64,000 bases of DNA from Blastococcus saxobsidens (GCF_010682065.1 NZ_JAAGWG010000016.1:62001-126000), one strand, 5' to 3'; shown: positions 50,678 to 59,032, numbered from the stretch's first letter. A program made the numbers and translations. The notes: a model not told the origin generated them from the sequence alone.

Positions 50678-51439
50678 TCAGAGGCGGGCGAGGAAGGTGC
50701 GGACGGCGGGGAGGAGCGGGCGGTCGGCGGGGATCCAGTTCAGCGCCTCCAGCTCGTCGGCCCCCACCCAGCGCAGCTCGCCGTGCTCGTGCGCCACCGG
50801 CTCGCCCTCGGCGACCCGCGCCCACCAGACGCGCATGGTCGACGCGCCCGGCGCGCCACCACCGACGACGCCGTCCAGCGGCACCTCGCCAAGGAACGCC
50901 TGCGGGGCGACGACGACGCCGAGCTCCTCCGCGCACTCGCGGACCAGCGCCGCCAGCTCCGCCTCGCCCGGCTCCACCTTGCCGCCGGGGAACTCCCAGC
51001 AGCCGTCGAAGGGCCCCCCGGACCGCTGGGCCACGAGCACCCGGTCCCCGTCGACCAGCGCCGCGCCGACGACCTGGACGACGTCGAGCGCCCGGCGCGC
51101 GGCGACCGCGGCGTAGGCGTCCAGGTGCGCCTGCATGGCCCGGACGATCCTGCGGCGGAGCACCACCTGGTCCACGAAGCCCCCGAGCACGCCGGGCAGA
51201 CCGCTCTCCCAGTCCACCTGCTCGTCGACCAGCGTGCCGGCGCCGGTGGCCGAGAAGCGTCGTGAGTGGGACACCCAGCGCCCGCCGGTCCGGGGACCGG
51301 AGACGAAGACGTCCCGCTCCGGTCGCACGGAGGCGACCTCCTCCAGCGGGAAGGACCACGGCCGGCCGAGGGCGCGGGCGACGTCGAACGCCACGGTCAG
51401 CGGCGCCTCCACCAACGTGGTGAAACGCAGCTGGAACAC
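50678..51439 (-). CDS. SRPBCC-Nudix hydrolase fusion protein
   Basis: A 253-residue protein. Residues 1-113 resemble an SRPBCC/START-like lipid-binding domain (FQLRFTTLVEAPLTVAFDVA; WVSHSRRFSATGAGTLVDEQ). Residues 119-250 are a MutT-type Nudix domain with the box GGKVEPGEAE...RECAEELG. A (d)CTP or 8-oxo-dGTP diphosphatase activity is suggested by VVGAALVDGDRVLVAQRSGG and EFPGGKVEPGE. The two domains are in one frame without an internal stop or obvious start between them. GTG 51439 is back to back with the Rrf2 gene. Confidence 0.85.
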   Translation of the reverse strand: MFQLRFTTLVEAPLTVAFDVARALGRPWSFPLEEVASVRPERDVFVSGPRTGGRWVSHSRRFSATGAGTLVDEQVDWESGLPGVLGGFVDQVVLRRRIVRAMQAHLDAYAAVAARRALDVVQVVGAALVDGDRVLVAQRSGGPFDGCWEFPGGKVEPGEAELAALVRECAEELGVVVAPQAFLGEVPLDGVVGGGAPGASTMRVWWARVAEGEPVAHEHGELRWVGADELEALNWIPADRPLLPAVRTFLARL

Positions 51440-51466
51440 GGGTCCACCTTGGCAGACCAGGGCAGG

Positions 51467-51949
51467 ATGCCCTCCGTGCGCATCAATGCCCGGGTCGACT
51501 ACGCGGTCCGGGCCGTCGTGGAGCTGGCCGCCGCCGCTCCGGGCTCGCTGACCGCCGAGCGCATCGCCACGGCGCAGGACATCCCCGGCCGGTTCCTGCA
51601 GGCGATCCTCACCGACCTGCAGCGCGCCCGGCTGGTCACCAGCCAGCGCGGCCGGGAGGGCGGCTACCGGCTCGCGCTGCCCGCGTCGGAGATCTCGATC
51701 GCCCGGGTGATGCGCGTGGAGCAGGGATTCCTGGCCGAGGTGCACGGCCAGCGCCCGGAGGAGGTCAGCTACCCGGGCCCCGCGGCCGAGCTGGCCAGCG
51801 TGTGGGTGGCCGCCCGGGAGGCCTACCGCCGGGTGCTGGAGGGCGTGACCGTCGCCGACGTCGTCGCCGGGCAGCTGCCGGCGCACGCCGCGGAGCTCGT
51901 CGCCATCGACAACGCCTGGCGCTCCTTCACCGAGCCGGCGCAGGACTGA
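51467..51949 (+). CDS. Rrf2 family transcriptional regulator
   Basis: A 160-residue winged-helix protein (RINARVDYAVRAVVELAAAA; IATAQDIPGRFLQAILTDLQ; LVTSQRGREGGYRLALPASE). It has no cysteine residues, so unlike IscR or NsrR it should not bind an iron-sulfur cluster. CymR-like members sense sulfur status through a partner protein. Its position directly before cysC and sulfite-reduction genes suggests control of sulfur assimilation, which is inference. ATG 51467; GTG 51476 is an alternative. Confidence 0.88.
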   Translation: MPSVRINARVDYAVRAVVELAAAAPGSLTAERIATAQDIPGRFLQAILTDLQRARLVTSQRGREGGYRLALPASEISIARVMRVEQGFLAEVHGQRPEEVSYPGPAAELASVWVAAREAYRRVLEGVTVADVVAGQLPAHAAELVAIDNAWRSFTEPAQD

Positions 51950-51999
51950 CCCCGGACCCGGTCGCACACGAGCCGACGGCCGGCGGCGACACTGGCGGC

Positions 52000-52536
52000 A
52001 TGACCGCTGCACCGCGCCCGGGCGTCACCGTCTTCCTGACCGGCCTCTCCGGCGCGGGCAAGTCCACGATCGCCGACGCGCTGGTCGCCGGGCTGGAGGC
52101 CGAGGGCCGGCCGGTGACCGTCCTCGACGGCGACGTCGTCCGCACCCACCTGTCCAGCGAGCTGACCTTCGCCAAGGAGCACCGCGACCTCAACATCCGG
52201 CGCATCGGCTGGGTGGCCGGCGAGGTCGTCAAGCACGGCGGCACGGCGGTGGTGGCGGCGATCGCCCCGTACGAGGCCGCCCGCGAGGAGGCCCGCCAGC
52301 TGGTGGAGAAGCACGGCCGGTTCGTGCTGGTGCACCTCGCCACCCCGCTGGAGGTCTGCGAGCAGCGCGACGTCAAGGGGCTGTACGCCAAGGCGCGGGC
52401 GGGAGAGATCCCCGGCTTCACCGGGGTCAGCGACCCCTACGAGCCGCCGGCGCGCGCCGAGCTGGTCATCGACACCTCGCTCACCCCGCTGGCCGAATCG
52501 GTCGCCCTGATCCGCGCCGAGATCGACCGGGCCTGA
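52000..52536 (+). CDS. cysC: Adenylyl-sulfate (APS) kinase
   Basis: CysC phosphorylates adenylyl sulfate to PAPS. The 178-residue protein has the P-loop FLTGLSGAGKSTIADAL and the DGDVVRTHLSSELTFAKEHR lid segment; the family then has IRRIGWVAGEVVKHGG and GLYAKARAGEIPGFTGVSDP. It is a stand-alone kinase without a fused sulfurylase. The same window also encodes an APS reductase (cysH), so APS can be routed to PAPS or directly to sulfite. Confidence 0.93.
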   Translation: MTAAPRPGVTVFLTGLSGAGKSTIADALVAGLEAEGRPVTVLDGDVVRTHLSSELTFAKEHRDLNIRRIGWVAGEVVKHGGTAVVAAIAPYEAAREEARQLVEKHGRFVLVHLATPLEVCEQRDVKGLYAKARAGEIPGFTGVSDPYEPPARAELVIDTSLTPLAESVALIRAEIDRA

Positions 52537-52601
52537 CCCGCTCACCCCCCGGACGGGCCCGTGCGCCGCGGCGCACGGCGCCACTGTGGCACCATCGACG
52601 C

Positions 52602-52688
52602 ATGACCGATGGCAGCGCGCTCCTCGTCGCGCGGCTGCACATCGATCTGGCGCTCGTCTCCAGCGCCGCCTGTCGCGCCGCGCGCTGA
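52602..52688 (+). CDS. Cysteine-containing leader peptide upstream of sulfite reductase
   Basis: A 28-codon frame starting at ATG 52602 encodes MTDGSALLVARLHIDLALVS and then SAACRAAR. This matches the pattern of actinobacterial leader peptides before sulfur genes (R-x-H-x-D-L-x-x-x-S, then Cys-Arg). Ribosome stalling at the Cys codon when cysteine is scarce could open the downstream gene. The gap to sulfite reductase holds a 6-bp hairpin (gcccgg/ccgggc, 52750-52764). It was found by reading the gap; it lies outside any longer coding frame. Confidence 0.8.
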   Translation: MTDGSALLVARLHIDLALVSSAACRAAR

Positions 52689-52794
52689 CCCAGGTTCACC
52701 CGCGCAGCTCTCCCGCTACGCCCCGATCCAGCAGCGCCCCCGTCCTCCGGCCCGGCTGCCGGGCGGGCGGCGAGCGCAGGAAGAAGTACGCCAC

Positions 52795-54468
52795 GTGAGC
52801 ACCCCCACCCGCACCAGCAACCGGCCGCAGCGCGGTCAGGGCCAGTGGGCGCTGGGCTACCGCGAGCCGCTCAACCCCAACGAGCGGATGAAGAAGGACT
52901 CCGACGGGCTCGAGGTCCGGCAGCGGATCCTCGACATCTACTCGAAGACCGGCTTCCACGGCATCGACCCCGGCGACCTCCGCGGCCGCATGCGCTGGAT
53001 GGGTCTCTACACCCAGCGGGCCCAGGGCATCCCCGGCGGCAAGACCGCCGTGCTGGAGCCCGAGGAGCTCGAGGACTCCTACTTCATGATGCGGGCCCGC
53101 ATCGACGGCGGGCAGCTGACCAGCGACGCGCTCCGCATCCTGGGCGGGATCAGCACCGAGTTCGGCCGCGACGTCGCCGACGTCACCGACCGGCAGAACG
53201 TGCAGTACCACTGGATCCGGATCGAGGACGTGCCCGAGATCTGGCGGCGGCTGGAGTCGGTGGGCCTGTCCACGATGGAGGCCTGCGGCGACGTGCCGCG
53301 CGTCATGCTCGGCTGCCCGCTGGCCGGGATCCTCGAGGACGAGGTCCTCGACGCCACCGACGTCATCGCCGCGACCGTCGAGAAGTACCTCGGCAGCCCG
53401 GAGTTCAGCAACCTGCCGCGCAAGTGGAAGACGTCGATGTCCGGCTGCGTCGACCACTGCACCGAGCCCGAGATCGACGACGTCTCCTTCGTGGGAGTCG
53501 TCAACGAGGCGGGGGAGGCCGGCTACGACCTGTGGGTCGGCGGCGGCCTGTCGACCAACCCGATGTTCGCCCAGCGGCTCGGCGTCTTCGTGCGACCCGA
53601 GCAGGTCACCGACGTGTGGGCCGCCTGCACCTCGGTCTTCCGCGACTACGGATACCGCCGGCAGCGCAACCGCGCCCGGATCAAGTTCCTCATGGCCGAC
53701 TGGGGTCCGGAGAAGTTCCGGCAGGTGCTGCAGGACGAGTACCTGCACGAGACCCTGCCCGACGGCCCCGCGCCGGCTCCGGCCAAGCACGACCAGCGCG
53801 ACCACGTCGGCGTCAGCCGGCAGAAGGACGGCAACAACGCCGTCGGCTTCGCGCTGCGCACCGGCCGGATCAGCGGCTCGCTGCTCACCACGATCGCGAA
53901 CCTGGCCGACGAGTACGGCCAGGGGCGCATCCGGACGACGACGCAGCAGAAGCTGGTCATCCTCGACGTGCCCGACGACAAGGTCGAGGCGCTGGTCACC
54001 GCGCTGGCCGAGCACGACCTCCAGGTGCGGCCGAGCGCCTTCCGCCGCGGCACCATGGCCTGCACCGGCCTGGAGTTCTGCAAGCTGGCGATCGTCGAGA
54101 CCAAGCAGCACGCGCAGGACCTCTACGCGGAGCTGGAGAAGCGGCTGCCGGACTTCGACGTGCCGATCGGCATCAACGTCAACGGCTGCCCGAACAGCTG
54201 CGCCCGGTTCCAGACCGCCGACATCGGCTTCAAGGGGTCGATGGTCAAGGACGACAGCGGCGAGATGGTGGAGGGCTTCCAGGTCCACCTCGGCGGGCAC
54301 CTCGGCGTGGAGGCCACCTTCGGCCGCAAGTTCCGCGGCCACAAGGTGACCAAGGCCGAGACCGCCGACTACTGCGAGCGCATCCTGCGCGGCTTCGTGG
54401 AGCGCCGGACCGACGGCGAGTCGTTCGCGCACTACGTGTCCCGCGCCGAGGAGTCCTGGTTGCTGTGA
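52795..54468 (+). CDS. sir: Ferredoxin-dependent assimilatory sulfite reductase (siroheme)
   Basis: Sir/NirA-type enzyme of 557 residues that reduces sulfite to sulfide. Two ferredoxin-like and two siroheme half-domains are visible (QNVQYHWIRIEDVPEIWRRL; VGFALRTGRISGSLLTTIAN). The [4Fe-4S]-siroheme ligands are Cys423, Cys429, Cys465 and Cys469 (CTGLEFC...NGCPNSCARF). A nitrite reductase would look similar; the cysH and cysC context supports sulfite. GTG 52795 follows aggaag. The ferredoxin at 37708 is a possible donor. Confidence 0.93.
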   Translation: MSTPTRTSNRPQRGQGQWALGYREPLNPNERMKKDSDGLEVRQRILDIYSKTGFHGIDPGDLRGRMRWMGLYTQRAQGIPGGKTAVLEPEELEDSYFMMRARIDGGQLTSDALRILGGISTEFGRDVADVTDRQNVQYHWIRIEDVPEIWRRLESVGLSTMEACGDVPRVMLGCPLAGILEDEVLDATDVIAATVEKYLGSPEFSNLPRKWKTSMSGCVDHCTEPEIDDVSFVGVVNEAGEAGYDLWVGGGLSTNPMFAQRLGVFVRPEQVTDVWAACTSVFRDYGYRRQRNRARIKFLMADWGPEKFRQVLQDEYLHETLPDGPAPAPAKHDQRDHVGVSRQKDGNNAVGFALRTGRISGSLLTTIANLADEYGQGRIRTTTQQKLVILDVPDDKVEALVTALAEHDLQVRPSAFRRGTMACTGLEFCKLAIVETKQHAQDLYAELEKRLPDFDVPIGINVNGCPNSCARFQTADIGFKGSMVKDDSGEMVEGFQVHLGGHLGVEATFGRKFRGHKVTKAETADYCERILRGFVERRTDGESFAHYVSRAEESWLL

Positions 54469-54478
54469 CGGGGCCCCT

Positions 54479-54658
54479 GTGAGTGACGAGGACGGCGGGT
54501 CGGGAAGGCAACGCCAGCTACCGGTGTTCCACTGCCCGTACTGCGGGGACGAGGACCTGACCCCGTACGAGGACGAGAAGACCTCGGGCTGGCGGTGCAG
54601 CGCCTGCCTGCGGGCGTTCTCCGTCCGCCTGATCGGAACGGGAGTGCAGCAGGGATGA
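54479..54658 (+). CDS. Small zinc-ribbon protein between sulfite reductase and cysH
   Basis: A 59-residue protein with two CxxC pairs (VFHCPYCGDEDLTPYEDEK; GWRCSACLRAFSVRLIG), a typical zinc ribbon. GTG 54479 begins 10 bases after the sulfite reductase stop. Its stop overlaps the cysH start (ATGA). I know no function; its position suggests a role in APS/sulfite reduction or in metal delivery to these cluster enzymes. Codon use fits a real gene. It is easily missed because of its size. Confidence 0.85.
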   Translation: MSDEDGGSGRQRQLPVFHCPYCGDEDLTPYEDEKTSGWRCSACLRAFSVRLIGTGVQQG

Positions 54659-55365
54659 CGACCGCCATCGCAGCGACGCCGGAGCTCGCCGCCGAAGCCG
54701 ACGCCCGGTTCGAGGGCATCGCCGACCCGGTCGAGCAGGCGCTCGCCGTGCTGCGCTGGGCCGGGGAGACCTTCGGCGACCAGTTCGCCATCACCTCCTC
54801 CATGGCCGACGGGCTGCTGTCCCACCTGGCCTCCCGGGTGATCCCCGGCGTCAACGTCGTCTTCCTCGACACCGGCTACCACTTCGCCGAGACCATCGGC
54901 ACCCGCGACTGGATCAGCAGCGTCCTGCCGATCACGCTGCACAACGTCACCCCGCCGCAGACGGTGGCCGAGCAGGACCTCTCCTTCGGGCCGAAGCTGC
55001 ACGACCGCGATCCCGACCTGTGCTGCGAGCTGCGCAAGGTCAAGCCGCTGGCCCAGGCCCTGGCCGGGTTCACGGCCTGGGGTTCCGGCGTCCGGCGGGA
55101 CGAGTCGCCGACCCGCGCCGGGACGAGGCTGGTCGACTGGGACGCCAAGCGCGGCATGGTGAAGGTCAACCCGATGGCGGCCTGGACCCAGGACGTCGTC
55201 GACGCCTACACCGCCGAGCACCAGATCCCGGTCAACCCGCTGTTCGAGCTGGGCTACGGCTCGATCGGCTGCGCGCCGTGCACCCGTCCGGTCGCCCCGG
55301 GCGAGGACCCGCGGGCCGGCCGCTGGGCGGGGTCGAACAAGACCGAGTGCGGCCTGCACACCTGA
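54655..55365 (+). CDS. cysH: Phosphoadenylyl/adenylyl-sulfate reductase (APS reductase type)
   Basis: A 236-residue thioredoxin-dependent reductase. The PP-loop region is DQFAITSSMADGLLSHLAS. The [4Fe-4S]-binding cysteines Cys123-Cys124 (LCCELRK) and Cys206-x-x-Cys209 (IGCAPC) mark the APS-reducing type, which does not need PAPS. The catalytic C-terminal Cys is in KTECGLH. ATG 54655. It is the last of the leader-sir-zinc ribbon-cysH unit. Confidence 0.94.
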   Translation: MTTAIAATPELAAEADARFEGIADPVEQALAVLRWAGETFGDQFAITSSMADGLLSHLASRVIPGVNVVFLDTGYHFAETIGTRDWISSVLPITLHNVTPPQTVAEQDLSFGPKLHDRDPDLCCELRKVKPLAQALAGFTAWGSGVRRDESPTRAGTRLVDWDAKRGMVKVNPMAAWTQDVVDAYTAEHQIPVNPLFELGYGSIGCAPCTRPVAPGEDPRAGRWAGSNKTECGLHT

Positions 55366-55379
55366 GCGAGGATGGGGAG

Positions 55380-55673
55380 ATGCCCCGTCCACCCCGCCTC
55401 TCCCCCGACGAGCTCGCCGCCGCGATGCACGGACTGCCGCTGTGGTCGGGGGACGGCGACGGCATCCGTCGCACCGTCGAGCTGCCGAGCTTCCGCGACG
55501 CCGTCGCCGCGATCGGAACGATCGCCGACGTCGCCGAGGAGATGGACCACCACCCCGACGTCGACCTCCGCTACCGGAAGCTGCACCTGACGCTGGTCAG
55601 CCATTCGGCCGGCGGCGTCAGCGAGCTGGACCTCGAGCTGGCCCGCCGGATCGACGCCCTGCTCCCCGGCTGA
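55380..55673 (+). CDS. phhB: 4a-hydroxytetrahydrobiopterin dehydratase (PCD/DCoH)
   Basis: A 97-residue pterin-4a-carbinolamine dehydratase with the active-site pattern IADVAEEMDHHPDVDLRYRK (the HH-P-x-D motif) and LTLVSHSAGGVSELDLELAR. ATG 55380 lies 14 bases after cysH. Its last 43 bases reappear at 56128-56170 (40 of 43 identical). Confidence 0.92.
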   Translation: MPRPPRLSPDELAAAMHGLPLWSGDGDGIRRTVELPSFRDAVAAIGTIADVAEEMDHHPDVDLRYRKLHLTLVSHSAGGVSELDLELARRIDALLPG

Positions 55674-55694
55674 ACGACGGTATCCGCCCGGGCG

Positions 55695-56075
55695 TCAGGG
55701 CAGCGGGCAGAAGAGGTCCACCCGGTAACCGTCCGGGTCGGCGACCGTCGCGTATCGCTGCCCCCACGGCGCGTCGTACGGCTCCTTGACCACCGTGTGG
55801 CCCACCGACCTGATGCGGGAGACCGTCTCGTCGACCTCGCGCGGCGACCCGGCGCGCATCGCGAAGCCGGCGGCGGTGCCGGGCCGGGGCTGCTCCCCGT
55901 AGAGGCCGGCAATGACCGAGACCTCGTCGATCATCAGACGGACGCCGGAGTCGTCCTCGGCCTCGAGATGCGGGTCGTCCGCCTCCACCTCCGGGAACCG
56001 GAAACCGAGCAGCTCGTAGAAGCCCCGTGCGCGCGGGAGATCGCTCGCGCACACGGCAACCGCGTAGATCGTCAT
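55695..56075 (-). CDS. VOC (glyoxalase-like) superfamily protein
   Basis: A 126-residue protein of the vicinal-oxygen-chelate fold (IYAVAVCASDLPRARGFYEL; RYATVADPDGYRVDLFCPLP). Such proteins include glyoxalases, dioxygenases and resistance proteins. The substrate is unknown. ATG 56075. It is inserted between the phhB end and a duplicate of that end. Confidence 0.86.
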   Translation of the reverse strand: MTIYAVAVCASDLPRARGFYELLGFRFPEVEADDPHLEAEDDSGVRLMIDEVSVIAGLYGEQPRPGTAAGFAMRAGSPREVDETVSRIRSVGHTVVKEPYDAPWGQRYATVADPDGYRVDLFCPLP

Positions 56076-56127
56076 GCTCTCCGTCTACCAGGCGCTGTCG
56101 GCGGCGATGCGCCGCCGGGCCGTGGCC

Positions 56128-56208
56128 GAGCAGGACCTCGAACTGGCCCGCCGGATCGACGCGCTGCTCCACTCGGCTGCCGCAGCCCACGCGGGTGCGA
56201 TGGTCTGA
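56128..56208 (+). pseudogene. Duplicated 3' end of phhB
   Basis: The frame VAEQDLELARRIDALLHSAA...MV ends at TGA 56206-56208. Its first 43 bases match phhB 55623-55665 at 40 positions. No phhB sequence precedes it, so it is an isolated 3' fragment directly before the DinB gene. It probably arose by duplication around the VOC gene. Confidence 0.75.
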
Positions 56209-56210
56209 GC

Positions 56211-56759
56211 ATGACAGCGGACGACGTCGTGGTCGTGCCCGAGCAGCCGGATGCGCGGGCCCGGGGTCCGATGACGGGGACCGAACGCGAGGTGCTCGAC
56301 CACTGGGTCGACTTCTACCGCGACACGGTGCTCCTGAAGATCGCCGGGCTCGACGGCGACCAGCTCGCCCGCCGCCCGGTGCCGCCGTCGTCCCTGAGTC
56401 TCATCGGCGTGGTGCGGCACCTCACCGAGGTGGAGGCCTACTGGCTCCGCGTCGTCCTGCTCGACGAGCCGGACGTCCCCGACTGCTACTGCACGCCTGC
56501 CAGTCCTGACGGCGACTTCGACGACGTCGATCCCGTCACCGCCGCCGCCGCGGACGTCGCGGCCTACCGCGCCGTGCTGGCCGTCACCCGGGGAAACGTC
56601 GCGGCGTGGGCCGACCTCGACGCCCCGGTCCGCGGCCTGCGCCGGGGCGAGCCCGTGAACCTCCGCTGGATCCTCACGCACCTCGTCGAGGAGTACGCCC
56701 GCCACCTCGGCCACATGGACCTGCTCCGCGAGGCGCTCGACGGTCGCACGGGTTACTGA
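56211..56759 (+). CDS. DinB/DUF664 family protein
   Basis: A 182-residue four-helix-bundle protein of the DinB/MST superfamily (DHWVDFYRDTVLLKIAGLDG; LIGVVRHLTEVEAYWLRVVL; LTHLVEEYARHLGHMDLLRE). The His residues in VVRHLTEVE and YARHLGH are the usual metal ligands. Many members are thiol-dependent transferases, and mycothiol is made here (mshB), which makes a bacillithiol/mycothiol-linked role possible. ATG 56211. Confidence 0.85.
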   Translation: MTADDVVVVPEQPDARARGPMTGTEREVLDHWVDFYRDTVLLKIAGLDGDQLARRPVPPSSLSLIGVVRHLTEVEAYWLRVVLLDEPDVPDCYCTPASPDGDFDDVDPVTAAAADVAAYRAVLAVTRGNVAAWADLDAPVRGLRRGEPVNLRWILTHLVEEYARHLGHMDLLREALDGRTGY

Positions 56760-56760
56760 G

Positions 56761-56792
56761 CGAGCCCCGCACCCGGACGGGTGCGGGGCTCG
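56761..56792. terminator. Bidirectional terminator between DinB and phoX
   Basis: A perfect 14-bp stem (56761-56774 with 56779-56792) closes a GGAC loop. It begins right after the DinB stop and lies 19 bases from the convergent phoX stop. Confidence 0.75.
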
Positions 56793-56811
56793 CCGAGCTC
56801 CTGGGTGGTCG

Positions 56812-58941
56812 TCAGCTGCCGACGCGGCCGCCGTCCTGGCGGTAGGCGACGGCGACGCTGGGCCGGGGGAACGGCCTGACCCGGCGCCGGTCCGGCCACG
56901 TGCTGGACGGGCTGTCGACGGTCGAGCCCTCGGTCTCACCGGGGTGCTGCACCGCCACGAAGACCGACCGCGCGTCCCGCGTGATCAGCGGCCCACTGCA
57001 CTCGGCGCCGAAGGGCACGGTGAGGAACCGCTTCACCAGGCCGCGCTCCCGCCCCTCGGTGGGGACGGCGTAGAGCCCGTCGTTGCTGCCGGGCAGGTTG
57101 CTCGGGCTGCCGTCGGTGGAGATCCACAGGTTGCCCGCCGGGTCGAACTCCACGTTGTCCGGGCAGGAGATCGCGCTGACCTTGGACTTGTCGAAGCCGG
57201 CGAAGTAGGTGCTCGGGTCCGACGGGTCGCCGGCCACGAGGAAGATGCGCCAGGAGAAGCGCTCCCCCGCAGCGCCCGCGGTCTCCTCCCACTCCACGAT
57301 GTGCCCGTGCCGGTTGGCGGTGCGCGGGTTGGCCTCGTCGGCCTTGGGGTTGGTGCCGGTGCCGCGGTTGGTGTTGTTCGTCAGCGCCGCGTAGACCCGC
57401 CCGTTGACCGGGTTGACCTGGATGTCCTCGGGCCGGTCCATCTTCGTGGGGGCCCACGCGGGGCCGAGCGCGCTCAGCTCGTCTGCGGCCAGCCGGGTGA
57501 AGGTCAGCACCCAGGCGACGTCCCGGCCGGGGACCGTCGACTGCCCGTTCTTCACCAGCGGGATCCACCGGCCGGTGCCGTCGAACTCGCGGTCGCTGGG
57601 CAGCGTCCCGGCACCGGTGATCTCCGCGGCCGGGGAGTCGCCGGTGAACTGCGCGACGTAGAGGTCGCCCTCGTCGAGCAGGGTGAGGTTGTGCGCCCGG
57701 GACGCCCAGTCGTTGCCTGGCCGGTACTTCTTCTTCGACACGAACTTGTAGATGTAGTCGAAGCGCTCGTCGTCACCGGAGTAGGCGATGACGCGGCCGT
57801 CCTCACCGATCCGGACGTTGGCGCCCTCGTGCTTGAACCGGCCGAGCGCGGTGCGCTTCTTGGGCCGCGACGTCGGGTCGTAGGGGTCCACCTCGACGAC
57901 CCAGCCGAAGCGGTTCACCTCGTTGGGCTCGGCGGCGACGTCGAAGCGCGGGTCCACCTCGTGCCAGCGGCGCCCGGCCGCGGAGCTCGTGGAGATCCCG
58001 TACCGCGCCAGGCGCCGCTCGGGGTCGGCCACCGGCCCCGACGCCGGCCCGAAGTACTGGTTGAAGTTCTCCTCGCCGTGCAGCGTGGTGCCCCACGGCG
58101 TCTGGCCGCCGGCGCAGTTGTTGAGCGTGCCGAGGACGGTGCGCCCACGCGGGTCGGCCTTGGTCTTGAGGTACTCCGACCCGGCCGCCGGACCGGTGAA
58201 CTCCATCGGCGTCTCGGCGGTGATCCGCCGGTTGCGCTTCCCGTTGCGGACGGGGCGCCACTCCCCCGAGTTGCCGTGCCGCCGGACCTCGACGACGGAG
58301 ATGCCGTGGGCCATCATCGCGATCTTCTTCTGCTCCGGCGTCGTGGGCGCGGACTCGCTGGCCACCTTGGAGAACATCAGCTGCTCGTTGGTGTACTCGT
58401 GGTTGACCACGAGCAGGGCCTCGCGGTCCTTGTCGTCCAGCGGCAGCAGGCCGATGTAGTCGCAGTTGTAGCCGAACTGCTTGGCCTGGGCCTCCGGCGT
58501 CTGCCGGTCGATGTCGAAGTCGGGGGCGCCCTTCTCCACCGGGTCGCCCCAGCGCATGACGACCGAGTAGCGGTACCCGGTGGCCGTGACCAGCTCGTCG
58601 AGGGTGTTCTGCTCGACCGGCCGGAAGGTCAGCGCGCCGTCGCGGCTCCCGCCGCCGGGGCGGCCACCGTGGCCGTGGCCGCGGTCGCCCGCGGCGGCCG
58701 AGGTGGCGGGGCCGGCCACGACGAGCAGCGCGCCGGCGCCGGCGGCCTTGAGCACGTTCCGGCGGCTGAACGCCGTCTGCACGACGTCGGCGAACGTCGG
58801 GTTGTCGCTCTGGTTGGGGACGGCGGCGTCGCAGGCGTTGCCGCACTTGTAGAAGCAGGTCACGTGGCTGCGGTTGCCGTGCCGCACGGTGTTCAGGAAC
58901 GGCAGCAGCGCACGGGAGCGGGGCTCCTGGATGTCGGTCAT
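56812..58941 (-). CDS. phoX: PhoX family phosphatase, Tat-exported
   Basis: A 709-residue calcium/iron alkaline phosphatase. The Tat motif SRRNVLK lies at 59-65 and is followed by a hydrophobic stretch (AAGAGALLVVAGPATSAAA), so the N-region before the signal is long. PhoX segments include YTNEQLM, GEENFNQYF, NRFGWVVEVDPYDPTSRPKK and FDPAGNLWISTDGSPS. It releases phosphate from organic esters outside the membrane and needs the Tat system (tatB at 1-307). A triple Pho-box-like repeat lies about 60 bases upstream. Confidence 0.92.
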   Translation of the reverse strand: MTDIQEPRSRALLPFLNTVRHGNRSHVTCFYKCGNACDAAVPNQSDNPTFADVVQTAFSRRNVLKAAGAGALLVVAGPATSAAAGDRGHGHGGRPGGGSRDGALTFRPVEQNTLDELVTATGYRYSVVMRWGDPVEKGAPDFDIDRQTPEAQAKQFGYNCDYIGLLPLDDKDREALLVVNHEYTNEQLMFSKVASESAPTTPEQKKIAMMAHGISVVEVRRHGNSGEWRPVRNGKRNRRITAETPMEFTGPAAGSEYLKTKADPRGRTVLGTLNNCAGGQTPWGTTLHGEENFNQYFGPASGPVADPERRLARYGISTSSAAGRRWHEVDPRFDVAAEPNEVNRFGWVVEVDPYDPTSRPKKRTALGRFKHEGANVRIGEDGRVIAYSGDDERFDYIYKFVSKKKYRPGNDWASRAHNLTLLDEGDLYVAQFTGDSPAAEITGAGTLPSDREFDGTGRWIPLVKNGQSTVPGRDVAWVLTFTRLAADELSALGPAWAPTKMDRPEDIQVNPVNGRVYAALTNNTNRGTGTNPKADEANPRTANRHGHIVEWEETAGAAGERFSWRIFLVAGDPSDPSTYFAGFDKSKVSAISCPDNVEFDPAGNLWISTDGSPSNLPGSNDGLYAVPTEGRERGLVKRFLTVPFGAECSGPLITRDARSVFVAVQHPGETEGSTVDSPSSTWPDRRRVRPFPRPSVAVAYRQDGGRVGS

Positions 58942-58999
58942 CGGGTCCCTCTGGTCGCGCGGGAGGCGGGCGCCAGAAGCCAAGCGCGCCCGGTCCACG

Positions 59000-59032
59000 C
59001 GCCGGTGACCGAGAGATGAACCGACGGTGACC
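59000..59032 (-). promoter_or_regulatory. Triple 11-bp Pho-box-like repeat upstream of phoX
   Basis: On the minus strand three consecutive 11-base units read GGTCACCGTCG, GTTCATCTCTC and GGTCACCGGCG (59032-59022, 59021-59011, 59010-59000). They match the G(G/T)TCAYYY pattern of actinobacterial PhoP binding sites and abut exactly. Confidence 0.7.
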
